The notes: generated by a model not told the origin, from the letters alone. A stretch of 45,129 bases of DNA from Aneurinibacillus aneurinilyticus ATCC 12856 (GCF_000466385.1 NZ_KE952871.1:1-45129), one strand, 5' to 3'. Shown: positions 27,201 to 36,545, counted from the first letter of the stretch. Numbers and translations are program-made.

Positions 27201-30200
27201 TAAACGGGTGAGCGTTTCCGAAGATACAGGCGCATCCGTATGGTTGGCTTCAATTCTTGTTTCAAGCCAAGGAACGGAAACAAGGTTCGGTACTGTTTCC
27301 CGCCATGCCGCTTCTTCATCGGCCAGACGCTGCAAAAGATGGCAATAGGCTTCAAACATGTCAGCAAGAAGTCCCTCCGGGAAAAGCCCTTCTACCGCAT
27401 CCCAAATTAACAGTAGTTCCCCATCTTGTTCTACGACTTGATGATCAAGCCACACTTGCGGTGTTTGTGTTATGTTGTAGACGAGTTTTCCCAGCCACTT
27501 TTCGTCGGAATCCTCTCCACTCCACTGGTCGACCCCCAAAGCGCTTGTAAACACGACCGGCATCGCTACACCATGGTGTTCCCCGTTTTGTTTGGCTAAT
27601 TCGCGCTGTACCTGTATCCCCCCAACATAAGGGTGATCTAAATCCTGCCAAAGTTGTTGCTGCAAATTCCGGCCCCGTTCAAGAAATGTCTTTCCTGATG
27701 AATGATCCACAGCCAGCAAAGTCAACGAAGTAAAATCACCTATAATATCATGAACTTGAGGATGCAATGGCAGCCGATTAAATTGTGTGAGATTAATCGT
27801 AAACCTAGGGCGCTTGCTCCAAACACCGAGAACTTCGGCATACGCTGTCAGCAGTATTCCAGAAGGGGTCAGGCCCATCTCCGCCGCTCGCTTCTTGAGC
27901 TGTTGCCATGTTTGGCAACTAAGCCTTGCATCCAAGCGACTAAAGCGTTGCTCGAAAATAGCTTCTGGATTTTGAGCCAGAGGCAATTCTGGAGCTGGTG
28001 GCAAATCAGGCAGACGGTTAACCCAATATTCCTTGTCACGCCGGTATACATCGGATTCTTTGAGTCGTTCCAGGGCCAAGACATAATCTCGGAATGATAA
28101 TTCAAGGGAAGACAGAGAAATATCCGGATTATGATAGAGCCTGGTCCATTCACTGAGAAGATGAAACATACTCCATCCGTCAAAAAGCAAGTTATCAAAG
28201 CTAATATGAAGGCGAACATATTGTTCTCCAAAGCGGGATGCCCGAACATCAAACAACGGCCACTCGTCAGTAGAAAGAACCTGGTGGGACATTTCTTCAC
28301 GAATTTTTTTCAGCTCAGCCTCAACGCTTTCAGGATCTTTCCCCCGTAAGTCCTTGATTTTGATTTGGTAGGAGGGGACCTGATCCAAAATTCTCTGGTG
28401 CTGACCATCAGGCATAATTACAGTCCTCATCATTTCGTGATGATCAATCAGACGCTGCCAGGCTCTATTAATCCGCTCAAGGTTCAAATCCGTACCTTCA
28501 ATCTCAAAATAGCAATGGGTGGCTACATTGCCTAACGAATAAACTCCGCTTCGGCCAACCCAGTAGGCCTGTTGAATATCGGTCAGTGGAAAAGAAAGGT
28601 GGCGCTGCTCGGGAACTGGAACGATTTGAGGCAAGCAGACGGCAGAATCGGTAGTTTCCACTTTCTTTTCCATAAGCATCTGAACATGTTCAGCCAATTC
28701 AGCGATAGTTGGCCTTTCAAATATACTCCCCAACGATAGCTCCACCCCAAGGTTTTTGCGTACCATAACACTTAGCTTGGTGGCGAGTAACGAATCTCCT
28801 CCCAGCTCGAAATAGTTGTCGGTAATCCCTACCTGATCCATTCCAAAACTCTGGCACCAGATAGCCGCAAGAGATGATTCAAGCGGCGTCCGCGGAGCTG
28901 TAAAGACTTTTTTTGACTTAGCCTTTATTAGATTGTCAGGAGTCGGCAACGCTTGTCGATCAACCTTACCGTTAGAAGTAAGCGGCAGTTCGTTCAAAGG
29001 TATAAAGGCAGAAGGAAGCATGTAAGCAGGCAGCTTCCGGTTCAAAAAAACGGAAAGTTCTTCCGGCTTGAAGCGCTTTATATGATAAGGCGCCTGAGCT
29101 ACTATGACATGCTGGCCAAATATGCTTGTCGGATCGCCGTGCTCGGGGAAGGATGCAACTTCAGCGAATTTTTGTGACTGCAAAACGTTCTGCCATGTTT
29201 CCGTCGAAAGAAGTGGAAGGTGTTCTGCACATCTTTTGTCTTCAAAACGGGTAAAGCCTTCTTCGAGAAATCCTGTGCTTATTTGTTGCAAACGGCTATT
29301 GCGGGTCATCTCCAGCAGAATCAGCAGGCCTCCGGGAGCCAAAAGGGATTGTGTATGCGCCAGAGCGGTTTCAATATTCCGCGCACGGTGCAAGGAATCG
29401 GATGCAATAATGACGTCATAACAATGAGTATCATATCCCTGGGCTTGCGGATTTTGGTCTATATCCAACAGTTGATATTGAACAAACGAATAATTCTTGA
29501 ATTTGTTTTTAGCCGCATTCGTAAAGAAGGTAGAATTATCTGTGTAAGTATAAATGGCCCTGTCAGGCGTTAGTAAGGATAACAAAGACTCAGTTAAATC
29601 CCCGCTCCTTGAGCCGACTTCCAATATGCGTATCGGTCCAGACCTGGGGAACCCGTGAGCGATTGTTTCCATAATTCTTCTTGCAATGCTGTTTCTGTAA
29701 TCCACTCCGGGGAGAGTCTGCATAAGATCAGTCGGAGACAGAGAAAGGTCATCTGAAAAGAAAAACTCCAGCGGTTCAATATCACCAGTTAGCAGATTCA
29801 TGTTGACATTGTCGAGCTGCTGTAAGTAGCGTAAAAGGCCCTGAGTATATTGTTCCCATGCAGGATATGCCCTGCTTTCTTTTAACATTTCGAATAGCTC
29901 TGTCGGTAAAATACTGATGTTAACGAAGGTATCTATTTCTTCTTTTCTTAATAATCCTTCACCTTCCAGGATTCCAAGCCACTGTTTAATCAGCTCACGA
30001 TAACGATGTTGAATTCCGCAACGATGCATCAGAGTCTCAAGGGTGTACCTCTCCCCCGGCGGAAGGATAGCACCTGCTTTTTTCAAAGTACGGCAAATAT
30101 AACAAACACTTAAGCGTTCTATATATTCCCAAAACACAGAAAAATCCTCGAAGTTAATCCCTTGAGGCATAGCCTGCCGTACCTGCTTGCGGCCCGTACT

Positions 30201-33200
30201 CACCAAACCGGCCCAGAAATCTTTTGCCCTTTCCAGGTCAATATTTTCGCTGTCAAACAAAGATAATTCACTTTCCCTCACAGGAACCACATAGCCTACA
30301 AGATGCTTATTTCCCCGGGGATCGCCCACCACTGAAACCACAGCATCACGTACACCTGGATGTTGCCTCAATGCCGTTTCAATCTCGCCCAACTCAATAC
30401 GGTGACCCCTGATCTTGACCTGGAAATCCTCACGACCCAGAAATTCAATATTGCCATCCGGCCAATATCGCCCCAGATCGCCAGTTCGATACCAAAGGGA
30501 ACCATTCCAACTTACAAAACGATCTGCGGTAAGCTCTGGATCTCCCCGATACCCTCGCGCGACACCGGCCCCGCCAATCCACAATTCTCCGGCTACCCAG
30601 TCGGGGCAATCCCTCCCCTTTCTATCCACAACCCGATAGACCTGGTTGGCTAGCGGGCGACCATATGGAATGGATTTCCATTGCACAGGCAGTGGCAAAG
30701 CAACATCAAAAAAGTTCGACCAGATAGAAGCCTCTGTGGCTCCCCCCATTGCAACCAGATGACTATGCTCGGCTACACGTTTCAACCGCGATGGTAAATC
30801 CAGGCCAATCCAGTCGCCGGAAAGCATCGTTAGGCGAAGCGGCAACATATTGTGCCGCCCGCTTTCCGCAACTGTCAGCAACATATCGAGCAATACAGGC
30901 ACTGAATTCCATAGCGTAACCTCATGCTTATTTAGCAGCTTTAACCAATGTACTGCATCACGGCGTGTGTCTTCCGTCATCAGCACAAGTGAGCCTCCCG
31001 CACTTAGCAGCCCGAATATGTCATAGACGGAAAGATCAAAATCAAGGGATGAAACTGCTAAAATGCGGTCGGCTGAGCCGACCTTATAGCGTCGATTGAT
31101 ATCTGAAATAGTATTCCATGCCCCAGAATGGCTGATTTCAACCCCTTTTGGTTCTCCTGTGGAACCTGAAGTAAATATGATGTAGGCCAAGTGCTCCGCA
31201 GATATTTCAACAGGTTCGGCTAAGGGGGCTATATTCGCTGCATCGGCAATATGAAGTACGACGGTGTTGGCAGGCCAGTCCAAGGTTTGGGCTCGTTCAT
31301 AATCGGTAAGAACATAACGGATGTCCGCTTTTTTGTGAATACGCTCCCGACGGGCAGTTGGCTGCTCAATGCCGATCGGAACATAGCAAGCCCCGATTGC
31401 CAATATGCCAAGCACTGCGGCTATTTGTTCTATTCCTCGCGGCAGGGTGATGGCAACAGGATCGCCCTCCTTTACCCCTTCTTCCTTGAGGAATGCCGCT
31501 ACCCGCAATGCGTAGCTGGATAGTTCGCCATACGAAAAATACGTATTCGAATAACTGTCTATAAGTGCCGTTGCTTGCGGATTCGCAGCGGCAACAGCAA
31601 AAAAGGATGTATGTAAACATTGGGCTGGCTGTGAAGGCGACCATTCAGCAGCCATGTCCCTGCTTTTCTGTTTCGAAGCGAGAAGAATATTCGGCGAAGA
31701 TTGCCAGTCATTGTTATCCGCCACCAGCCAATTCATAAGCTGGATATATGCGGTAAACATTTGATCAATCATACCATCGGGAAACAACTGATCAATGGCA
31801 TCCCATGCCAGCAAGAGGCCGTCATCCATTTCATATGTCTGAAAATCAAGCCATACCTGAGGCGTTTGCGAGATCATGTAAGACAGCTTACCCAAGGTAT
31901 TACGGCATTCATCATTGATAAGTAGGGTACCTAGATTGCATGCAAAAACGACAGGCGCGAAATCTCGTTCTCCCTGGCGGACACGCGCCAGATCACGTTG
32001 AAGCTGCACTCCGGAATACGCCGCATGAGCTACATCCTGATGAAATTGTGCCTGAACGCTGCGTACCCGTTCTAAAAAGGATTGCTGGGAACTGCAGTCA
32101 ACAGCCAACAAAAGCAAGTTTGTAAAATCGGCTACAACGTCTTCAATGCCGGCTTTTCCGGTTTGACGATCAAATAATGGCATATTAATGAGGAATTGCG
32201 AATTAGTGCTCCATCGATCTAGGACTTCCGCATAAGCGGTTAATAGCACCATCGCTGGTGTGACTCGATAAGCTGCGGCCCGTTTTTGCAAAAGAATCCA
32301 ATCCGCTCTTTTTATGAAATAATTTCTTCTATTAAAAATCGGTGTTTTTATCGTTTCCGGTTTTTCCTTTAATGGTAATCCCGGGGCCGCAGGCATTGTT
32401 GACAGACGTTCACTCCAATATTGAGCGGCCCGTTTTTTGTCTGAAATCCGACGTCGTGCTTCTTGCTCTACATATTCGGCAAAGCTCCAGTTGAGCGGCG
32501 CTGCAGGCCGGCAACCACGGGCATAAGCTGCAGCCAAATCTCGTAAAATAATATGCAAACTTTGCACATCAGCTACAAGCAAGTCAATATCAAAATGAAG
32601 TCGAGTACGTCCTCCTGGCAATAGGCTCAATTCAAGACCAGCTACCTCTCCCGCCTCTACAGCCAAACGACGATGCGATAACCGATTACGTATACGATCC
32701 AGTTCTAGTGTGAGCTCATCCTCCATATAAAGACGCAAATCATGTACGGGTACTGCTTTTGTGAAAGGGAAATCCAGCACTTCTTGTTGCCCATCAGCCA
32801 GAAAACTCGCCCGAAGCATAGAATGGTGCATCAATAATTGCTCCCATGCCGCCCTTAGGCGCTCAGGCTCAACGTCCTTTCCATCTATCTCCAAATAGGC
32901 ATGACACCCGACTCCGCCAAGAGGCTGATCGTCCCGGCGTCCAATCCAATATGCATATTGGACATCTGTAAGTGGAAAGGGGCCCTGTACATTCTCATAC
33001 CTTTCAATCCCTTTTGTACACTCATCGGCCCCTGAATTTGCTGTGTTGTCCTTGTTCAATAAAGGCCACCATTCACTCAGGCGAGGCGCGGTAATTAACT
33101 CAGCGAACGTAACGGTGGAGCCATCCCGTCGCCACTTGTTGACCAGCCTCATCATTTGTAATGAGTCCAAGCCAAGCTCGATCAAATTCTGATCATCATC

Positions 33201-33311
33201 AAACTCTACAGGCGAAGGCAGCACGGCCTTAATCTGCGCCCGCACCTCCTCATAACTTAATGAGGATATATAGGTTGAAGATTGAGTACCATTTAGCGTA
33301 CGTTTCATCAC
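24210..33311 (-). CDS. NRPS ArCP-Cy-A(MT-like)-PCP-Cy-A(MT-like)-PCP, modules 1 and 2
   Basis: A 3033-residue NRPS, like HMWP2/PchE but with two complete cysteine modules. The aryl carrier is at residues 15-85 (GLDSLQ, Ser50), to receive salicylate. Module 1 has Cy (D243-LLVA-D248-VQ-S251), A (FTSGSTGEPKG from 713; pocket read as D-L-Y-N-M-S-M-I), an inserted methyltransferase-like domain (E1231, VGSRSG) and PCP (LGGDSL, Ser1507). Module 2 has Cy (D1706-NLLF-D1711-GW-S1714), A (YTSGSTGLPKG from 2181; D-L-Y-N-L-S-L-I), an inserted domain (E2702, IGTRAG) and PCP (Ser2978). Both inserted domains have a degenerate SAM motif, as expected for PchE-type epimerase or inactive inserts. The acidic C-terminal tail suits the docking domain of the 1838-residue NRPS. 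AAAGGAG lies 8 bases before the ATG. Confidence 0.94.
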   Translation of the reverse strand: MMKRTLNGTQSSTYISSLSYEEVRAQIKAVLPSPVEFDDDQNLIELGLDSLQMMRLVNKWRRDGSTVTFAELITAPRLSEWWPLLNKDNTANSGADECTKGIERYENVQGPFPLTDVQYAYWIGRRDDQPLGGVGCHAYLEIDGKDVEPERLRAAWEQLLMHHSMLRASFLADGQQEVLDFPFTKAVPVHDLRLYMEDELTLELDRIRNRLSHRRLAVEAGEVAGLELSLLPGGRTRLHFDIDLLVADVQSLHIILRDLAAAYARGCRPAAPLNWSFAEYVEQEARRRISDKKRAAQYWSERLSTMPAAPGLPLKEKPETIKTPIFNRRNYFIKRADWILLQKRAAAYRVTPAMVLLTAYAEVLDRWSTNSQFLINMPLFDRQTGKAGIEDVVADFTNLLLLAVDCSSQQSFLERVRSVQAQFHQDVAHAAYSGVQLQRDLARVRQGERDFAPVVFACNLGTLLINDECRNTLGKLSYMISQTPQVWLDFQTYEMDDGLLLAWDAIDQLFPDGMIDQMFTAYIQLMNWLVADNNDWQSSPNILLASKQKSRDMAAEWSPSQPAQCLHTSFFAVAAANPQATALIDSYSNTYFSYGELSSYALRVAAFLKEEGVKEGDPVAITLPRGIEQIAAVLGILAIGACYVPIGIEQPTARRERIHKKADIRYVLTDYERAQTLDWPANTVVLHIADAANIAPLAEPVEISAEHLAYIIFTSGSTGEPKGVEISHSGAWNTISDINRRYKVGSADRILAVSSLDFDLSVYDIFGLLSAGGSLVLMTEDTRRDAVHWLKLLNKHEVTLWNSVPVLLDMLLTVAESGRHNMLPLRLTMLSGDWIGLDLPSRLKRVAEHSHLVAMGGATEASIWSNFFDVALPLPVQWKSIPYGRPLANQVYRVVDRKGRDCPDWVAGELWIGGAGVARGYRGDPELTADRFVSWNGSLWYRTGDLGRYWPDGNIEFLGREDFQVKIRGHRIELGEIETALRQHPGVRDAVVSVVGDPRGNKHLVGYVVPVRESELSLFDSENIDLERAKDFWAGLVSTGRKQVRQAMPQGINFEDFSVFWEYIERLSVCYICRTLKKAGAILPPGERYTLETLMHRCGIQHRYRELIKQWLGILEGEGLLRKEEIDTFVNISILPTELFEMLKESRAYPAWEQYTQGLLRYLQQLDNVNMNLLTGDIEPLEFFFSDDLSLSPTDLMQTLPGVDYRNSIARRIMETIAHGFPRSGPIRILEVGSRSGDLTESLLSLLTPDRAIYTYTDNSTFFTNAAKNKFKNYSFVQYQLLDIDQNPQAQGYDTHCYDVIIASDSLHRARNIETALAHTQSLLAPGGLLILLEMTRNSRLQQISTGFLEEGFTRFEDKRCAEHLPLLSTETWQNVLQSQKFAEVASFPEHGDPTSIFGQHVIVAQAPYHIKRFKPEELSVFLNRKLPAYMLPSAFIPLNELPLTSNGKVDRQALPTPDNLIKAKSKKVFTAPRTPLESSLAAIWCQSFGMDQVGITDNYFELGGDSLLATKLSVMVRKNLGVELSLGSIFERPTIAELAEHVQMLMEKKVETTDSAVCLPQIVPVPEQRHLSFPLTDIQQAYWVGRSGVYSLGNVATHCYFEIEGTDLNLERINRAWQRLIDHHEMMRTVIMPDGQHQRILDQVPSYQIKIKDLRGKDPESVEAELKKIREEMSHQVLSTDEWPLFDVRASRFGEQYVRLHISFDNLLFDGWSMFHLLSEWTRLYHNPDISLSSLELSFRDYVLALERLKESDVYRRDKEYWVNRLPDLPPAPELPLAQNPEAIFEQRFSRLDARLSCQTWQQLKKRAAEMGLTPSGILLTAYAEVLGVWSKRPRFTINLTQFNRLPLHPQVHDIIGDFTSLTLLAVDHSSGKTFLERGRNLQQQLWQDLDHPYVGGIQVQRELAKQNGEHHGVAMPVVFTSALGVDQWSGEDSDEKWLGKLVYNITQTPQVWLDHQVVEQDGELLLIWDAVEGLFPEGLLADMFEAYCHLLQRLADEEAAWRETVPNLVSVPWLETRIEANHTDAPVSSETLTRLFGKQAARQSEHSAIVSPDRTLTYGELSFLSANVAGCLREKGVQSNTLVAVVMEKGWEQAVASLGILESGAAYLPIDPAHPEERRWQLLRDGHVRIVLTQSWLDGRLNWPGNVERLFVDRMTLRDKAMRPLPFAGQPEDLAYVIYTSGSTGLPKGVMIDHRGAVNTIQDVNKRFSVGPKDRILALSNLNFDLSVYDIFGILAAGGTIIMPEADKARDPSHWIELMQQEQVTVWNTVPALMQMLLEYASDRDVVMPQSLRLVLLSGDWIPLDLPDKIKAHFRGVQVIGLGGATEASIWSNLYPIQEVNPNWKSIPYGRPMVNQRYYVLNEFMGDCPVWVPGQLYIGGIGLAKGYWKDESKTRDKFIHHPRTGERLYRTGDLGRYLPDGNIEFLGREDFQVKIRGHRIELGEIETTLKRHDGVKDAVVTVSDESYGEKRLVGYVVLDHQKGSELFETEHVDPAICASRWQAISSTGQLQALRIPDFVDVEAIRVFMDDAERLSFVYICRTLYNMGIFLYEGEQYSIDELMCRFQIHPRYRTLILHWLNVLIEEGLLEKNEAGMYLNHHSLYEELPDFTQDGELLVSPRLSKKALALAAFFWRDHSSYISLLKGEIDPLELFLTEDSFLTPEGLSQFDLAREYYVNLAREVFSTIVNSHPSDKEIQVLEIGTRAGSLTEALVSILPMDRGRYLYADESSFFADRARKIFGEMASLEYGLFDMNTTPLQQGYEPHYFDVIVADNTLHRTRNIETTLGYLKTMLAPGGFLLLIEATRNNRLMLTTVGFFEDGFSHLEDERKLNHLPLITAEKWREVLNKQGFSNVVAFPESGQAADRFGRHVIVAQAPETVRVFKPEILSDAMRRKLPDYMVPTTYVLLDKLPLSANGKVDRKALAELGKERENLPKKTHVAPFTETQMKIASVWEEILDCNNVGIHDSFFALGGDSLRAIQCINLLRERYQIDLSLQNLLESSTIHLLAQFIEAGDPETEQLAANYEEGTI

Positions 33312-33337
33312 AACAACTCCTTTCCCTGATAGTGACC

Positions 33338-36334
33338 CTATATTTGCCTCTCGTATTCCGTTTCACGGCTGGAGATGACCAACTGCCTGGAGAAGCTACT
33401 CAACTTTTCGCACGTTTCTTCCAGCTCCCTGGATGGTACGGACATCTCAACTACACCTGCTCCAGCATGAAGCCATGCGCTCTTATCTTTCTGAAAAATG
33501 GTCCGTAACACAAGGGCGGCGTCCATAGTACCGTCGCTGTCAAAAGTTATGACACATCCGCTGTAGAGATTTCTGGGATGGGATTCAAATTTTCCTATGG
33601 CATCAATGGACTCTTTTTTTGGAATACCTGAAGCTGTTACAGCAGGGAAAAGGGCATTAAATGCATGCCATGAGTTGTAGCCAGGTTTAAGTTTCCCTTT
33701 CAATCTTGAAGCAATATGTTGAACAGTTCCTCTATTTACAACTGACATGAAATCGCTCATAGCAATAGTTTCAGAATCACACACGCTTATCAGCTCTTCA
33801 AACGCCAGTTTCACGGAAACCGCATGCTCAGCAATTTCCTTTGGATCATTCAACAGCTCATCCCTGAGCTTGTTCCCCTCTTCCTCACTGCAGCCGCTTG
33901 CGCGTGTTCCTGCAAGCGGAAAAGTGCTTACCCATCCCTGGCTGTCGACTTCGACAACCGTTTCAGGACTGAAGCCGGCCGCGCTCAAGCCGTCGAGACT
34001 GAGAAGAAATGATCTTGCCGGAGAGTTGACCTTTCTTCCTGCAATATAACTGGCAACCATATCAAGCTCTTGATGAAGCGGGATTTTTCTGGATAAAATC
34101 ACTTTATGATATTTGCGCCCCCGAATTTCCTTCACAGCATCCGCCACGCTCTTCATATACGTTTTAGAATCATAAGTATTTACCTCTGGGACCTCCAGCT
34201 TTTTCTTGTCCACCCTTTTCGCAAGACTATTTTCAGCGCCCTCGTTATGACCAATATCCAATATATTCCTTACTAGTTTGCTAAACTCTTTGAATCGCTC
34301 CCCTCCCAAGACTCTCAAAAGGATAGAGCCTTTCGTAAATCGCACTTCAACTTCAGGAATGAATAGTTTCAGCAGGCAATTATCTTCAGATAGAAGCGGT
34401 AGTTTATGATTATAACGGGACAATCCGAAATTAGCTGTTCCATAGGCACGCCAGTTTTTGAGCATAATTGACGAAAAGGCTCTATCAATGTTTTCACTTA
34501 ATATGCTATTTTCAAACTGAAGCGTCCTACTGTCTATTTTTAGTGTTGTATATTCAGCATCAACGGATAAAAAGGCATGAACCCCCATCCCCAAAGACAA
34601 CTCTTCCCCGTTTTCGTAAAGAAGGTAGTTTTCAAAAAGGCCTAGTTCTACTATTTGTGATGCCGCAAAATGAGCATCCCCCCCAAAATTGATAGTTTCT
34701 TCAAGGTAGGATGTCTGGTAATCCTCTTCTTTGCGATCAAGTTCTACCGCCATCTCTTTCAGTTTTGTTTTATTGACTTTGCCAACGCTAGTAAGCGGCC
34801 AGAAATCTATGAATTTGATTTGATCCGGCATTTTATAGCGTGCAACCCCCATATCATTAAAAAATTTATGAATATCCGAAAGGCTGATTTCCCTATTATC
34901 AGTTATCAAATATGCGCAGCTTTTCTCTCCAAGGGTTTTATCAGGAAGGGTGATCAAGGCAGCGTCTTTTATATCCGGATGTGAACGTAGATAAGATTCT
35001 ACCTCAGAAGGCATGATCTTTTCGCCTGCCCGATTGATTTGCTCTTTGATGCGCCCCCCAAGTTGGATATTGCCATCCGGTGTGATTCTCGCCCTGTCCC
35101 CTGAACGATAAAACCCATCAAAAGTAAAATCCTTGCGATTTTGTTCGGGCGCTTTGTAGTAACCGCTTATTGTATAGGGACCTCGCACAAGCAGTTCTCC
35201 ATATTCTCCTTCCGCGACATCGTTCCCATCCGCATCAACAATTCTTATTTCATCAGCATCCGAAAGCGGACGTCCCTGGCAGCTATAAATAATCGGATCA
35301 GGATCGCTAATCGAAGTGCAGCAAATGAGGCCCTCCGCCATACCAAAAACCTGTTGAAGTCTACATTTCATTTCCCGTATGATACGTTTTGCAAGATTTT
35401 CATCCAGCATAGAACCGCCCACCTGAAGAACTTCAAGACTTGAAATGTCACTTGTGGTATCCCACTCCAGCACCTCAAGCCATAAAGTCACAACGGAAGG
35501 AACAAGAGCGGTTATGGTCACTCTCTCTTTTTCAATAAGTGGAAAAGCTTCATCGCAGCTTGTGGTTTTGCACATAACGACCTTGCCACCGACTGATAAA
35601 GTTCCAAGGATTCCAGGGCAGCAGAGCGGAAAATTGTGGGCAACTGGAAGAACGGCAAGATAGACACTTTGTGAGTTCAGTTTGCAGCGTGTTGCAGATG
35701 CTTTTGCATTGTATGCATAATCGGCGTGTGTTCTTGGAATTAGCTTGGGAGTACCGGTCGTTCCGCCGGATAAGAGCAAAAGAGCGGTATCTTTGTATGA
35801 AGGCGATTCCAAATCCACTGGGGGCATGCTGATATCAGCAAGATTGATGCCGCTTTCGGTTTTACCATCTGTAATGACGAATTTTACAGAAGAATGTTTT
35901 TTAACTAATTGATCCGCCATTTTTTTGTAGTCAAAACCTAGAAATGCAGCAGGAATAATATATGCAACCGGATTAGCAAGGCTAAAAATTCCGTCCAGTT
36001 CGGCCTCTCTATGAGCGGGTAATGCAAGAACCGGTAAAGCTCCAATACGAAACAGGGCAAAGCAAGTGAGCACGAAGGATATGCTGTTCGGAAGCTGTAC
36101 AACTACATTGTCGCCTTTCTTGATTCCCATATTGACAAAGCCAGAAGCAAGCTTATCGACCTTGTGGTCAAGTTCCATGTATGTGAGTCTGACATCATCT
36201 TCAACAAACGCAACCCTGTTCTGGTATTTTTCAGCCCATATTCTTAATTGTTGCCCAAGGGTTAACGGTTCCCAATAGCCAAGTTGCTCGTATTTTGTTA
36301 CAGCATGTTCAAGCCACTCCGTGTTTGCTTTCAT
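33338..36334 (-). CDS. Fused salicyl-AMP ligase and salicylate synthase
   Basis: A 998-residue bifunctional protein. Residues 1-540 are an aryl-AMP ligase like YbtE/PchD/MbtA (LLSGGTTGTPKLIPRTH around Ser189, YRSGDRARI, NRAGEKIMPSEVE, SVGKVNKTKLK). Residues from about 555 form a chorismate-utilising salicylate synthase like MbtI/Irp9 (KVILSRKIPL, FPLAGTR from F805, DPKEIAEHAVSV, ESHPRNLYSGCV, AGAGVVEMSVPSRE). Together they would turn chorismate into salicylate and load it onto the aryl carrier of the next protein. In Yersinia these are two separate genes. The start at 36334 has AGGAGGAGG just upstream. It heads the operon, 26 bases before the large NRPS, behind its own Fur-type promoter. Confidence 0.92.
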   Translation of the reverse strand: MKANTEWLEHAVTKYEQLGYWEPLTLGQQLRIWAEKYQNRVAFVEDDVRLTYMELDHKVDKLASGFVNMGIKKGDNVVVQLPNSISFVLTCFALFRIGALPVLALPAHREAELDGIFSLANPVAYIIPAAFLGFDYKKMADQLVKKHSSVKFVITDGKTESGINLADISMPPVDLESPSYKDTALLLLSGGTTGTPKLIPRTHADYAYNAKASATRCKLNSQSVYLAVLPVAHNFPLCCPGILGTLSVGGKVVMCKTTSCDEAFPLIEKERVTITALVPSVVTLWLEVLEWDTTSDISSLEVLQVGGSMLDENLAKRIIREMKCRLQQVFGMAEGLICCTSISDPDPIIYSCQGRPLSDADEIRIVDADGNDVAEGEYGELLVRGPYTISGYYKAPEQNRKDFTFDGFYRSGDRARITPDGNIQLGGRIKEQINRAGEKIMPSEVESYLRSHPDIKDAALITLPDKTLGEKSCAYLITDNREISLSDIHKFFNDMGVARYKMPDQIKFIDFWPLTSVGKVNKTKLKEMAVELDRKEEDYQTSYLEETINFGGDAHFAASQIVELGLFENYLLYENGEELSLGMGVHAFLSVDAEYTTLKIDSRTLQFENSILSENIDRAFSSIMLKNWRAYGTANFGLSRYNHKLPLLSEDNCLLKLFIPEVEVRFTKGSILLRVLGGERFKEFSKLVRNILDIGHNEGAENSLAKRVDKKKLEVPEVNTYDSKTYMKSVADAVKEIRGRKYHKVILSRKIPLHQELDMVASYIAGRKVNSPARSFLLSLDGLSAAGFSPETVVEVDSQGWVSTFPLAGTRASGCSEEEGNKLRDELLNDPKEIAEHAVSVKLAFEELISVCDSETIAMSDFMSVVNRGTVQHIASRLKGKLKPGYNSWHAFNALFPAVTASGIPKKESIDAIGKFESHPRNLYSGCVITFDSDGTMDAALVLRTIFQKDKSAWLHAGAGVVEMSVPSRELEETCEKLSSFSRQLVISSRETEYERQI

Positions 36335-36441
36335 TCTATCCTCCTCCTAAATAAATACGAATGAAATCATCATATAGCTAAAGCCGGATCTTGTTGTTTA
36401 ATTCCAATTTTTTAGCTCATCGCACTGATGCGCATAAACAC

Positions 36442-36506
36442 ATATTAATGATAATGATAATCATTGTCAACATATTTCAGAAGATACATTACCAATATTT
36501 TGGTAA
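36442..36506 (-). promoter_or_regulatory. Composite promoter A (salicylate/NRPS operon): palindrome, -35, Fur box in spacer, -10
   Basis: On the minus strand: the palindrome TTACCAAAATATTGGTAA (36506-36489), an 18-base gap, -35 TTGACA (36470-36465), the 17-base spacer ATGATTATCATTATCAT (36464-36448) and -10 TAATAT (36447-36442). The spacer contains TGATTATCATTATCA, a Fur 7-1-7 match with one deviation, so Fur would sit exactly on RNA polymerase's site. The palindrome centre lies near -62, a typical activator position. The gene start is about 100 bases further. Confidence 0.88.
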
Positions 36507-36509
36507 ACG

Positions 36510-36545
36510 CAAAAATGTGCCGATTTATCAAATCAGATGTATATA
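36510..36545 (-). repeat. 36-bp dispersed repeat, copy 2
   Basis: The inverted counterpart of 6095-6130, matching 35 of 36 bases. It ends three bases before the palindrome of promoter A and, like copy 1, reads toward a Fur-controlled gene. It lies between the thioesterase stop and the salicylate-gene promoter. Confidence 0.9.
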
